Below, piece by piece: positions 1-11,972 of a DNA stretch of 64,000 bases; position 1 is the first letter of the stretch, and every line of letters starts with the position of its first letter. This DNA is from Coptis chinensis (lineage: Eukaryota > Streptophyta > Magnoliopsida > Ranunculales > Ranunculaceae). A program made the translations under genes and the position numbers. The notes under the pieces are model-generated. The model had not been told where the DNA came from. It saw only the letters and a program-made list of their open reading frames with translations, and did not search any database. The DNA is taken from assembly GCA_015680905.1 (NCBI GenBank), contig CM027378.1:85217501-85281500 (forward strand), read 5' to 3'.

Positions 1-363
1 TTGGGTTTCCGAAATCCAAAAGGAACCTAAGCAAGCTTGTACTCATCTCGAAGGATTTTTCAAGGGGAATTCAAATATGAAATAATCTCATCCAAAGAAA
101 GAGTGGAAAAAACGAGATTTGGGCTCCAAAGGGTTACAGAGGCATTTTGGTCATTTTCAGCTCAAAACTCAGAAAGCAACGAAACTTCAGCCATAGCTAG
201 AACATGATGAGGAGAGTCTAAAGACACTAAAAGAAGATGAAAAGAAAGAATTTTGATATAGAAATGAAGACTCTAGAAAGCAAATCACCTTATATGATCA
301 AATTTAATTCAAGGCAAAATCGTGAATGAATTATGCCTGGGGTGCAAAAATGGGGTGTCTACA
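1..363 (-). mobile_element. Edge of an LTR, truncated by window start
   Basis: Read on the minus strand, the sequence at 363 starts TGTAGACACCCC, a start common to many plant LTRs. It runs leftward out of the window. No coding sequence is seen. The boundary abuts gagcg (364-368), a possible 5-bp target duplication whose partner would lie outside. No polypurine tract sits just before it on the minus strand, so it is more likely an element inserted into element 1 than element 1's own 3' LTR. The family is unknown. Confidence 0.4.
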
Positions 364-419
364 GAGCGGAAATAAATATGATGTGAAAGTTTGAAGTAGC
401 CATGAAGATGCGAGAATGA

Positions 420-2637
420 CGATGGTAACATGTACTGGTGAAATTATTTGACGGCGATGGTTAGAGCGTTCGCCTGTGCCAAGATCTATTATTCGCGTAA
501 CTGGTACGGAAGGAATTAAGGGTCTTTGCCAGCTGAAGAACTTTGATGTCAAGCAACTTGAAAATTTCAGCACAAATCATCCCGTGAAAGAGGGAGAAAT
601 GAATTAAATAGCGTGTGCGCAAATGGACCAAGGTTTAACAATCCCGCTAGATTATGATGCTGCACGATTATTGTCTTTATGGCAGATTGCACCAATACAA
701 ATCGGGATGCCACTATGGTTGGTATTTGCACGAGCTAAAGCCTTGGCAAAAAGCTACAAGCGTCCCTTTGGTTTTGAAGAATTGTTTCTTTTGCTGCGAC
801 CGCAACGTCGCATTGAGGAAGATGGGTCATCATATTTTACCTTAGACTGGAAGACTGAGAAGAAGTTTAAAGGCTTACCAAAAGGTTACAAAGACTGGGA
901 TAAATATTGTTTTCTCCTCCGAGGACCATGGAATCCCCATGGAATACGTGTTCCAAATAAATTACGAGGTACGAAAAGCATTAAATTCTCACATTGAGTT
1001 TTATTGATTTTGATTGTTGTATATTTGTATGTTTAAATGACGTTACTTATTTGTGATGGTCTATAGATGAATGCCCTATTATTCCAAATATTGAGATTGG
1101 AAAACGAGCTGCAGAAAACTTACAATTTTATTTTAGTAGTGACCGTGAGGAACACATTCTTGATTTATCTTGGCCTAATGAGGTTGCTTATTGGGGTTGG
1201 TGTAGCGAGAGACAAAATGATCGTGAGAAACTTTCTGGGCCAAAAACGCATCAAGAGCAATATGTTGCATCCAAAGATCAATTGACAGATAGGCGCCGAA
1301 GTAATGGAACAAATCTTAGAAGTGACTGCTTTCCAAGGAAATTATCGCTCAATTCTGGGGAGGGCTCAAATCAAAAGAAGTGAAAACTAACCAATGAAGT
1401 GCAAGATGATGATTGGGAAGATTGGAAAACTCCTAAAGTGTCAACTAAGGCATTTGAAGAGGAAGATAGAAGGAACAAACAAAAAGTTGACGAAAACTTT
1501 ATTAGCGGTAGCGTTGAGTCCAGAATCTCACAAAGCCGTTCTATTGATGTTGTGGAGCCCAAAGCATGTGAAGATAATGCTCCTCAAAGTGTTGCTAAAG
1601 CATTCCTCGTCGCAACTAACAAAGATGCAGCAACTACTATTTCACCTGTTGTAGAAATTAGCTTAGAAACTGAAGATACCCAACTGCAGCCTTCAAGGAG
1701 TGGACTTTCCTAGGCCAATGAGGTTCATGCTATTGTTGATAGCTCTACGCAAGATGTTGTTGCCCCTTTACAAGCTGTAAACGCCACAATAATAGAAGCT
1801 ACTGCACCCACTTCAATTGGTTTTCTGGAAGAAGACATGATAGATGCGTTAAGAACTACTGAAGTTCTTGATTTTGATCTGCTCGATGATTATGTTAACA
1901 AACATTTGATGCAGCCCACTTCTGGAGAGAACCCTCTATCTGGTAACTTGATTTGTATAGGTGATACTTCAGATTTTGCAATATGGGGATGCAAAAGTTG
2001 CAAGAGGTTAGTATTCCATTGTACTTAAATTATAGGATTTATCATAGTTTATTGTAGTAATAAATTTATTTTTGTAGGCTAAGGAGAGTTTTGCTAAAGC
2101 AATGATAATGCTTGGTAAAGAAAAAGAATGGGGTCTATCACTACTGATGATAGAGAAGCTTCAGAACGATAAAGACGAGGCTACAGCTGAGGTTGCCAAA
2201 GTTAGTAATGAGTCGTCGGTTTTAAAAGAACGAGTGTCTGCTTTAGAGCATGAAAAAGATTGTTTGGTGCAGCAAAAAATGGCTATGGAGAAAGCATTAA
2301 AAGTGAAAGAGACAGATTATATAAAAAAATTGCGAGAAGAATGGCGTTGAAAAAGGTACGCTAGCTGCATTGAATCCAAAGCTCTCCGCAGCGTTGCTTG
2401 AAAATGCTCAGCTGGAGTCTTCAGCTAAGAAGAATGTCGACTTGTTGAATGGAACGCGTGATATGATAAAAAACACTCTGGAACATTATACTTTGCTATA
2501 TGATTCTTGTCCATTAAAAGAAAATGATGGTATACTTCTTCCTAGTGCTATAGAAGACGCCTTGAAAATCTCAGCTTAGAAGATTATTTAGGAGGAGATT
2601 CTACCCCTTCTAAAGAAGAAGATGAACAGTCATCTTA
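420..2637 (+). pseudogene. Antisense extra ORF (aORF) of element 1, spliced, with coiled coil
   Basis: This reads on the strand opposite to gag-pol of element 1. Three exons fit: up to 968 (clear Met at 623, with related coding and stops upstream to about 420), 1067-2010 and 2078-2637. The introns 969-1066 and 2011-2077 have GT-AG ends and preserve the frame. The first exon reads MDQGLTIPLDYDAARLLSLW and resembles the gypsy-type putative transposon proteins encoded antisense in Tat elements. The middle part is acidic and low in complexity. Exon 3 is a coiled coil (EKLQNDKDEATAEVAKV, about 80 residues) with an acidic C-terminus ending at 2637. In-frame stops at 1381, 1711 and 2348 and about two frameshifts near 2350 and 2560 show decay. 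Its function is unknown. The leftward LTR (1-363) probably cuts off its 5' end. Confidence 0.65.
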
Positions 2638-2640
2638 AAT

Positions 2641-4880
2641 TGTTATCTATTTGTCGTAGACTTAGTAGTTACGTTATATCAATGGATCTGCTTATTTTAG
2701 TTACTTTAGTCATAGTCATCTACTCATTTACCTAAGAACAGCTGATTTCCCTCTCAATAATATATAATTTATTTGCCCGGATTAGATCGTATATGTTCTG
2801 TATAGTTTTGGAGTTCCTCACTTTTAGAGTAAGTCGACACTTTGACACCCTTGCAATGAGCTGAATAAGTATTTAAGTTCTGTTTACTGTGTTGACTTCG
2901 AGACATCTATATATAGGAGTAATAAACCGTATGCACCAAACAATTGAACCATGACAAATGATACATGGGCTCCTTTCCAGGTTGTGTAGCATGTAGCATC
3001 TATAGTCTATACCTCGCGTGGATACTCATATATCAGGAATGTTATTGCAACAACGGTCCTAAAAATATAGCCTGGCTATTGGTCACCAAAGTTGCTCTAA
3101 AGTCCAAAACTACCGTGTGCCAATCACAATGCAAGATCGAGTGTCAGACATTCGAATTTCTCCAGGTTTGTGGCACGAGATGGGGTGTGAAATATGAACA
3201 AAGTCCCAAACAAAGTGATACTTAAGCATTGCGCCTGTAATGTGTTGGGCGTGGTGGATAGTGGGGTTTTGGGTCAGAAAATATAAAAGCAGATACCATG
3301 AAAAAGAAAAGAAATCTTCTGTAGTATGCAGTAAGCAGATACCATTACTGAGATACTAAATATTCCGCAGATACTAAAAATTTCGCAGTATGTGTTTGGG
3401 TAAGAATTCTAACTTGTACAATGTATGAGAACAATTATAGTTTAATGTCTTGCGGAATGCTTGTTGAGTAGACCTTGAATTCAGGTTTCATTCTTGATGA
3501 CAATTAATGAATATTTCATGGATATAAGCTGCTATCACCAACTCACCATTGTGGAAACTTGTCAGACTTACTTCAAGGTATGCCAAGCTAGAGTGGAATG
3601 TTGGAAGTCCCAACTCAAACGCCTATGACTATAATTGTCCAATTATGCTTCGTCCATGCTTGTTTCTCAGCACATTAGAGTTAGCATAATTTTAGTGGAG
3701 TGAATCTTATTGGTTTTTTTTCAAGTTTGGTAGTCAGAAGATTCAAGGGGTATTGTGACGGGAAGATTTGACCTTCAATTCTACAATTTAGAATAGCTAT
3801 TTGACAGAGTGAATAGAATTCTAATTGGGAGGTTACACTGCCAAATATTTGTGATGGAAGCTTACTATTGTGCATTTGTGCATAGTGTACCCATGCCATC
3901 AATAATATTGGAAAGCTCCATTGGTATTGTCAGATTCAGAAGCTACTTGACATATCATTCTCTAATTATAGAGGTTTGATCATCTTTCACTTAACAGAAT
4001 AATAGTTGCAAGTCTTGTATAGAATGACATTGACTATGTCTTAAAAAATTTGTAGTTCTAGTCACACCAGCCTATTCTCAATTGAAGTGACAATTTTATT
4101 CTGCCATTCTCAGGAGAATATTAGATGGAGATAGAAGGTTTTCCATGCTCTCATAGGTTTCAGTTTTTTAGGACAGAAAAATCAAGTCAAGGGACAATTA
4201 GTGGAAACTCTACCATCTGAAATCTAGATGAAAATATTAGAAATGGGAATGTCCCACTCACGTACGGCCATCAACAAATCCAATTGTATAGCTGTAGCTT
4301 TGTTATGTAAGTACTACGTGATTGACTGATTGTTGCCAAAGCAAGGGTAATACAACAAAATGAAGGCATACACTAGTTTTTCCATTTACAAACCAGTTGA
4401 TATTAGCTTATGACTGAAGATTCGTGTACATGTTGATCAATCAATTTTGATGTTCTCTGCACTTTTACAGTCTCTAACCGTTGAAGATTTTCCAATTGGA
4501 GATTTTTGAATAACAGAATAACCTCTTTCTGGTGACCTCTTTCAAGTTTCAAGGTAACAAATTAAGGTGAACTGTCCATTAAATTTCGACGAGAACTTAG
4601 TGAGAACTAAAAATCGTCTCTCCTGTTGTTGATATTGTTTGAGAGATTGATATGAATAAGCCAATTAACTTGGATATCCCACTAATCATGTATTGAAAAA
4701 GTCTAAGACGTTATTTAGCGTATATCAAATTGAACGTATGCCAAAAAATGGAATCTTATCACTGATTTGTTTAAATCAGTAAATAGAATACATAATGCTC
4801 ATATAACTTTTATAATTGACTCAAGCATAAACATTGAAATGTTAACCTGTTTATGGCGTTAATTGTATATCTTTTGGTAT
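2641..4880. other. Non-coding 3' region of element 1
   Basis: This interval separates the end of the antisense ORF from the tandem array downstream of pol. I see no long open frame with recognisable motifs, no tRNA or rRNA, and no terminal repeats. It is A+T-rich and reads as untranslated retrotransposon sequence. Confidence 0.5.
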
Positions 4881-4885
4881 CATAG

Positions 4886-5335
4886 ACCAAATTTCATGGC
4901 TTGAATGTATACAGTCTGTTACTACAATTACAGATTCCATGATATGAATGCATAAAGTTTGGTATCGCAAATGCAAACTCCATGACTTCGAATGCACAAA
5001 GTTTGGTATTGTAAACCCAAACTCTATGACTTTGAATGCACAGAATTTGGTATCGCAAACGCAAACCCCATGTCTTGGGATGCACAGAGTTTGGTATCGC
5101 GAACGCAAACTCCATGACTTTGAATGCACATAGTTTGGTATTGCAAACGCAAACTCCATGACTTTGAATGCACAGAGTTTGGTATCACAAACACAAACTC
5201 TATGTCTTGGAATGCACAACTTTTGGTATTGCAAACGCAAACTCCATGACTTTGAATGCACAGAGTTTGGTATCGCAAACTCAAACTCCATGACTTTGAA
5301 TGCATAGAGTTTGGTATTGCAAATGCAAACTCTGA
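4886..5335. repeat. 44-bp tandem repeat array
   Basis: About ten units with period 44. The catgac/catgtc anchor falls at 4981, 5025, 5069, 5113, 5157, 5201, 5245 and 5289, with degenerate units leftwards to about 4894. The core is ttgaatgcacagagtttggt. Because 44 is not a multiple of three, each reading frame cycles through three registers. The minus strand stays open for 214 codons (4851-5495) and gives a peptide with a 44-residue period. This is not a CRISPR array because there are no spacers. Arrays at this place, downstream of pol, are known in Tat/Ogre elements as seeds of satellite DNA. Confidence 0.9.
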
Positions 5336-5529
5336 TAATAACAAAAATAGTAATAATATATACCCCAAAGTGTAAGCGGTGATTGAAATAAATGCTAACA
5401 AATGAATTTTTATTAATCATTGATATGTTGAGCAAACATGAAAAGATGTACGATGGCATTTTCCAATGAACCATGAAAACTAGAAAATGAAACAATTAAT
5501 TTATTGATTTGGTAAGTACCAAACATAAC

Positions 5530-6796
5530 CTAACGATAAAAACGCCTAAGATGGAGTGCATTCCATGGTTTTGGGAAAGGTGTTCCCGAAATGGTGCGAA
5601 GGAAATATGATCCTTTCGAGGCAGGATGATCAACCACAGACGGTCCTTCCCAATTTTCACATAGCTTCCCCATGTCAATGATTTTAGGTTTTCTGCATAA
5701 CACCCAATCCCCTTCTTGGAAAACTTTTAGGCAAAGTTTCTTGTCATACTGTCTTTTCATTGAAGCCTGGTAGTGGAGTAGACGAGCTATACTTTCTTTG
5801 CGAATTTCATCTAAATTGGCTTTAGAGTGAGCCACCATTTCGTCATTACAACCAGCTTTAATTGCAGCGGTGCGAGTCGTCTTAGCAAATATTTCAGTAG
5901 GTAAGACTGCGTCCGCACCATAAGCCAAGTTAATTGGGGACAAACCGGTTGAGCATTTTGGAGTGGTTCTGTATGCCCAAAGCATGGCTGGTAGTTCTCT
6001 TGTCCATTTCCCCTTAGCTTGTTCTAGACGACGTTTAAGGATAGCTAGGATATACTTGTTTGTTGCTTCAGCTTGTCCGTTAGCTTGAGGATGATATGGA
6101 GCAGAAAAATTATGCTGGATATGGAGACTGGCACAGAAATTATGTATTTTGGTTGCATCGAACTGCTTGCCATTATCAGATATTAACTCAACAGGGATGC
6201 CAAAATGACAAACTATATCTTTCCACAAAAAGCGCTTGACATTAGAAGCTTGAATATGCACTAAGGGTTCTACTTCCGCCCATTTAGTAAAGTAATCTAT
6301 AGCAACCAGCAAGAAACGCACATTTCCTGGAGCTCTAGGGAAAGGGCCGATGATGTCTAAACCCCACTTTGCAAATGGCCATGGAGAAAAAATTGGATGT
6401 AATTCTGTGGCAGGTAGAATGCCTATGTTGTAGTGCTTCTGACAAGGAACGTATGTCTAAGAAATATGTTTGGCATCTAGTTGCATACGAGGCCACCAAT
6501 ATCCTTGTGTCATTGCTTTATGATCTAAATTTCGACCAGCGGTGTGATCCACAAATGCCTACATGAATTTCTTGCAACACAAGTAGACCTTCGGTTTTGG
6601 TGTGGCATCTAAGCATGGGAGACAAGGGATGTCCTTTTCTGTACAATTGTAGAACACCATTTGATGAAGATACTATTACAAATTTCCAAGCGTCTCCCTT
6701 GACCGTTTCAGCGAGTTTGGGGTTTGAAGGGATGATGTCATTGCTCAGAAAGGTAATTAATGGGGTTCGCCAGTCTTCAGTTGGTGCTTCTAACAT
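5530..6796 (-). pseudogene. Integrase of element 1
   Basis: This is a Ty3/gypsy integrase. 5530-6321 is one open frame of 263 codons holding the catalytic core: the first Asp in VAIDYFTKWAEVEPL, the second in ISDNGKQFD, and the Glu in NGQAEATNKYI. A C-terminal region follows (WEGPSVVDHPASKGSYFL). No chromodomain is seen, as expected for a non-chromovirus. The upstream zinc-binding region lies in a separate frame (6518-6796, with the His pair in EIHVGICGSHR), and the Cys pair falls in broken sequence around 6400-6500. All three DDE residues are present, but the frame breaks make the protein non-functional. Confidence 0.88.
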
Positions 6797-6820
6797 AGGT
6801 AGATTAAAGACGTGTGGCTC

Positions 6821-7690
6821 CTATGTTGATTTGTCGACATTCTGGTCACCTTGAACAATTTCTGTGTCATTTCCTTCAGTACACATTCCTCCATCTAGCA
6901 AGGAGTCAATGTTTAATTTGTTAGGCAACAAAACGTCATCATTGTCGTACTTTCTTTTTCTGGTGTTCACAACATGAATACTTGAAGGTGATGGCTCTGA
7001 AGAAGCAGTGAAAAAACAGCACGCGTTAATGTATATGTCAGTGAGCTGCTCAACTGACAAGTCAATACTTGGGTCTTGCTGGAAGTCAATGCTGACATTT
7101 CTTGGTCTATCAATAACGACTGCTGCAGAGAGATATGCTAAGGCGTCTGCATGTCTTATGTCATTTCGAGGTCTTTGAATGATTGAAATGTCATCAAATT
7201 GACGAGCAAGCCTATGGATTAAGTCTAGATATGCTGCCATCTTATCATCTCGTGCTTCAAAAGAGCCTTCAAATTGACTTGCTACTAATCGAGAGTCTGT
7301 AAAAACCTGAAGCTTTCGAACGTTAAATTCTAAAGCGGTACGCATGGCATAAAGGACTGCTTCATATTCTGCTGCATTGTTAGATGCTTTGAAACCGAAA
7401 CGAACTGACCGCTCAATTACAGAATCATCATGCTTAATAAAAACACACCCGAGCCTGGATCCAAACTTGTTATGTGAACCATCTGTGTAGACTATCCAGA
7501 CGTCTGAAGACGGGGTAATAGATGTGGATGATACCTGCTTGCCCCCAATTGTTGCCTTATCAACGGATGGGTTTTCGTATTGATTATTTTCAGGGACCAT
7601 ATCATCGATTGGAAAATTCGACATCAAAGATGCAAGAACATGACCTTTTTCAGAAGTGCGCGGTTCGAAAGTAATGCTATATGAACTCAA
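6821..7690 (-). pseudogene. Second, archaeal-type RNase H of element 1
   Basis: A 289-codon open frame. It carries an RNase H fold with YTDGSHNKFG (first Asp), NNAAEYEAVLYAMRTAL (Glu), VFTDSRLVASQFEG (second Asp) and RHADALAYLS (last Asp). It lies between the ordinary gypsy RNase H (7724-7957) and the integrase. A duplicate RNase H of this type in this position is a recognised mark of the Tat lineage. The catalytic residues look complete. The N-terminal third (about residues 1-65) is a linker with no motif I recognise. Confidence 0.8.
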
Positions 7691-7723
7691 ATAACTTTCC
7701 CATTCAGCCAGTCTACTCGACTC

Positions 7724-8227
7724 TTATGTATTATGGAGCACTTTGCGAAGAGGGTACTCAGTGTATACCTTGACCAATCGTCCTTGAAAGTACGGCTTAA
7801 GGCGTCTTGCAGAGTGAACCATAGCGAGAGCAATTTTCTGAATTCTTGAATATCTAGTTTCCGCCCCCGTTAGAGTTTTTCTATTGAAAAAAATTGGACG
7901 CTCATCTTCGCCATCAACAAATAAAACGGAACTTACCGCCGTGTCTGTGGCAGCCAATTAAATTCCTACAGGTTCCCCTGTAGCTGGACTAGCCAGAATG
8001 GGAGGTGAAACTAGATATTTTTTAATTGACTGAAAGGCTTTTTCACACTCATCATTCCATACTGCTGAGTCTTTTAACCTCTGAAAGAAAGGACGACATT
8101 TATCAGAATATTTGGAGATGAAACGATTTATTGCTGCTAGGCGCCCCGTGAGTTGTTGTGTCTCCTTTTTTTTTTTTTGGTGATGGCATATCGAGGATTG
8201 CTCTGATTTGTTCAGGGTTTGCTTCAA
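7724..8227 (-). pseudogene. RNase H domain of element 1 pol, degenerate
   Basis: This continues pol after the RT. 7958-8227 holds the RT connection region (SDKCRPFFQRLKDSAVWND, with the CEKAFQSIKKYL helix). 7724-7957 holds the gypsy RNase H (AATDTAVSSVLF, then the GAETRYSRIQKIALAMVHS segment). A stop at 7958 separates them, and the frame overlaps the protease-RT ORF near 8103-8227, marking a frameshift at an A/T homopolymer at about 8168. The domain was probably degenerate even in the family, because the second RNase H follows it. Confidence 0.75.
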
Positions 8228-9557
8228 TTCCTCTGCTAGTTATCAAGTAACCCAAGAACTTCCCTGAGATCAAGCCAAAAGGGCATTTTGAAGGATTGAG
8301 CCGCATATTAAACTTTTCTACTATTGTGAATACTTCTTGTAAATCTACCAGATGATCACTACTGATTTTGGATTTAACAACCATGTCGTCAATATATGCT
8401 TCCATAATCTTGCCTAGCATGTCTCCAAATATAGTATTGATCATTTGCTGGTAAGTGGCGCCAGCATTCTTCAACCCAAAAGGCATCACTTGATAGCAAA
8501 AAATACCTTGATCAGTTATGAATGATATTAATTCTTGATCTTCACCAGACAACGGGATCTGATAGTATCCTGAAGAAGCGTCCATAAATGATAAGCATGG
8601 AAATCCAGATGTGGCATCAACAAGTTCTGATATCTGCGGAAGAAGGAATGGATGTATAGGGCATGCTTTGTTAAGATTGGTGAAGTCGATGCATACTCTT
8701 ATCTTGCCATTCTTCTTTGGCACTGCTACCACGTTGGACAACCATCTAGGGTATGAAACTAGGCGAATAAAATTGACAGAGAGTAAACGATCAATCTTTT
8801 CTTTAACCTTTAGCTTTCTATCAGGAGCCATACGTTTGGGCTTTTGTCGTACAGGCTTAACACTTGTATCAATGTCAAGCTTGTGACAGGCAACATTTGG
8901 GTGTATACCTGGCATTTGCTCCAAAGACCAAGCAAAAATGCTCTTGTTCTTTCTGAGTAGAGTAACCATTTCCCTTTGTTCCTTTTCTGATAGCTCAGCT
9001 GATATGAAGGTTGTTTCTTTGCTAGATTCTCCAATTTGAACTTCTAAGAGGCGGTCTATAGTCGGTGGTCCTTCACTTGATGATATGGTGGAATAGTTTA
9101 TTTGTGGTGCGGATTGTGCTTGAATGACTTCTTGTGAATTGCTTAAAATTGTGTTTCCATGCATATCAGATTGATGGTAATCATCTACTATTCTTTCGTG
9201 ACAATGGCTAGAAGCCATCTGATCTCCTCGTATTTTGCAAATTTTGTCTAGAGATGGAAATTTCACTGCTTGGTGGAGGGTAGAGACAACAGCACCCATA
9301 CAATGGAGCCAATCCCTACCTAAAATTGCATTGTAGGAAGATTTGCAGTTCATTAAAAGAAAATCAATGTTGACCGCCTTATCCATGAGTTTGACTGGTA
9401 AAGAAACTCTTCCGACCGGAGTTGCTGCTGTTCCATCAAAACTAATTATTGGGTTGTTATCTGTGACAATCAAATTTTCTGAAAGTTTCATGTCATTGTA
9501 ACAACCTGCAAAAATTACACTAGCAGAACTTCCAGTGTCTGTCATGACACGCTGCAC
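8103..9557 (-). pseudogene. Protease and reverse transcriptase of element 1
   Basis: A single open frame of 484 codons. Residues 1-110 are a retropepsin with an intact DTGSS active site and ILGRDWLH. Residues 190-450 are the RT: CHKLDIDTSVKPVRQKPKRM, VCIDFTNLNKACP, LSFMDASSGYYQIPL, YQVMPFGLKNAGATYQ and the catalytic YIDDMVVKS. It has the longest intact frame in the element and the YxDD motif is unaltered. The first Met (9557) is probably not the true start, because gag-pol of this group is read as one polyprotein. The C-terminal 30 residues are shifted out of frame at a T-run near 8168. Confidence 0.9.
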
Positions 9558-9842
9558 TCACCATAGACTAATGTAAGTTGTGATAACGACGACATCGTAA
9601 TGAGGGTGATGGATGCCAATTAGGTCTCTGTTAGTAAAACATAGTGGGCTTGGTTTGATGGTTTCTATGCGAGTTCCTTCAATAAAATCGAAGCTATTTA
9701 TGTGATATAACTCACGTAAAAATCCCAACTTTTCTTTTTGCTCACATTTTTGTTTTGTGGTGACACGTCATTGATTCTGGTGTGACCAGCTTTGATGACG
9801 TTGTAACCTGAGATTGACAAATTCTGTTGAGCACTTTTAGTG

Positions 9843-11906
9843 CTTAAGAATTCCTCTTAGCTATCCCTTCTCTACTAGCTTTTGTATCTTTCCTCGTAAG
9901 GATCTGCATTGCTCAGTTTTGTGACCAAAGTCATTGTGGAAAAGACACCATAGATTTTTATCACGCGTAGACTTTGTACCTTCGGGTAAAGGCATTGGAG
10001 GGAAAAGCAGATTGCGACTTTTAATCTTCTCATAGATTGAGGCATATTTGGTATTCAGTGGAGTGAGCTTCATTTCTTCACAAAAATTGTTGGTCTTTTT
10101 AAGATCCTACTTCGGTTGTTGAGTTTCCATTATGCTTTGTTTCTACTTGCTTTTGGTATCTGTAGATTCTTTTCCTCTAAAATCTTTGTCCCTTGAAGTT
10201 CGTGCTGCCGCATCTATTTTAACATTGATGAACTGTAGCGTTCGTGTGAACAAGTCAGATTTCGTCTGGGGAGGATCTCTTACCAGTGAGTTATATATTC
10301 CATTAGTATCAAAACATAGAGCTTCTTTGAATGCGTGAATGATCATCATAGCTGGCACATCTGCGACACCTGCTTGGATTTGGCGAAATCGGACAACGAA
10401 TTTTGCAAGTGTTTCATCCTTCTATTGTTTTGTGTTTAGCAAGATATTGACATCTTTAGGCTGAGTCCAATTATGTTGAAATCGATCCATGAACTGATCT
10501 GCTAACTCCTGGAAAGATTCAATAGATCTAGCTGGAATTTCCGATAGCCATCGCAAAGCTTCCCTTTTTAGGGTTGCGGGAATTTTTTTTGCACAAGAGA
10601 GCGTTATCCTTACGCCAAAGAACTAGCCTGCTTTTGAACTCTATAACATGGTTGTTTGGATCACCTTCTGCTTCATCGTACTTAGGCAAATCTGGTTGTT
10701 TGAAACCTTCCTGATGTTCTGCATTTTGTATACGCTAGGAAAAACGTCCAACGATGTCTTCATTTACGGCTAAGTCTTTCCAATGTTTTTCCTTTAGATC
10801 AATATTATTCATTGCCTTTGTAACGATGTCTTTAATCTGCTGTTCAGTAAATGTTATTCCTTCATTTGTTTGGCGACGGACGATTTGTGGTTGAACTTCT
10901 TGACCTTGTGTCACATGCGCCTGCCCCCAGTTGTGGCCCATATCTGGAAACCTTGGGTGCTCTGGACTGCGAGACCTATGACGGAAGTTTGAAATGTCTC
11001 GGTGCACTGGAGAGTAATCTATATGATGAGTGTTATCTCTATGTCGGTCTTCTAGTTATCTTCTGCACTGATTCCTTTCGTTCAAGTCAAGTCTTAGGTC
11101 ATGATTCAGATCTTGCCTGAGGTCACAGCTCGATTGCCCCAAGTGAGTTCTAATGTTGGGTGGTATCATCCGATCTGACCACCGTAATGCGCTGCTATCC
11201 TGGCTTACGAGGTTTGTATTACCTCGGTAGTATGGCTTGTAGCTTATTCAGTGTGAATCAGACTCCCTTGGGGAGATACGACGACTGGTATGTGACATGT
11301 GATGTTGTCTATCATGCCTGCTATTACGACCATTGACATCAGGAGTCCTCAATCGCCTTAATAAATTGGTTGAAATATTTCTTGGCCTGGATTGATTTGG
11401 TCGATTTTCAGGGACAACATCAGTGGTTCGGAATCTTTCGCTATTGCTTTGCAAACGGTGGAATACACTGCGGTTTTCTCCAGATCTTGGGATTCTTGAT
11501 GGAATAGATGAAGCAGTATCATTGTTGTCTATATGTACTTGCTTCCCTTCATTTATTTGCTTCTGCAAGTCCGCGTTATGCTCCTTTTCCCTTCTAAGTT
11601 TGTTACGCAGAGCCTCCAGAGTCATTTCTTATCACCTGTGTCCATATCATTTGGATCTACAACCATATTTGCATCTACATCTGGATCTGCATCTGGCGAA
11701 TTAGTATCATTAGGAGGAGAAGATACTGGAGCCTGTGACCTTGGAAATTTAGATTTGCGTTGTCTTGGTACTGGAAGCAACAAAGGTGGAGCCTGTTAGT
11801 TTGATGCAACTTGATCGACACGAACTTCAGCATTTTGTTGATTGTTTCCTTCGGATGGTTGTGCTCTTGCCTGCTTGTTCTCTAGAGATCTTGTTATAGT
11901 AGTCAT
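9843..11906 (-). pseudogene. gag of element 1, broken frames
   Basis: The likely start is the Met at 11906 (MTTITRSLENKQ), 48 bp past the PBS. A stop at about 11798 follows, then 11625-11248 (basic, Arg/Ser-rich), 11007-10735, 10358-10143 and 10073-9861, in shifting frames. The last piece carries a CX2HX4HX4C knuckle (CLFHNDFGHKTEQC), the usual Tat form of the nucleocapsid zinc finger. The capsid-type region lies around 10380-10700 on the minus strand. Product: capsid and nucleocapsid of the virus-like particle. This copy could not make a full protein. Confidence 0.75.
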
Positions 11907-11953
11907 TGACAAAGATTGAGAGAGATACGTGGAAGAGAGAACGTTAATAAGAA

Positions 11954-11968
11954 CCGCAGACGGCGCCA
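11954..11968 (-). promoter_or_regulatory. Primer binding site of element 1
   Basis: The minus-strand sequence TGGCGCCGTCTGCGG lies four bases inside the LTR. The first nine bases fit the 3' end of plant tRNA-Asp as I recall it; the rest does not. Element 2 has the same site with one change (TGTGG). Confidence 0.75.
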
Positions 11969-11972
11969 ATTA

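Noticed and set aside
623..2637. Reading this spliced gene as a host gene
   Set aside because: Its position and antisense orientation relative to gag-pol of element 1 fit a Tat aORF, and it is broken by stops.
4851..5495. 214-codon minus-strand frame across the 44-bp repeats, and the array as a CRISPR
   Set aside because: The frame is open only because a repeat lacking stops is iterated in all registers. There are no unique spacers and the context is a plant retrotransposon.
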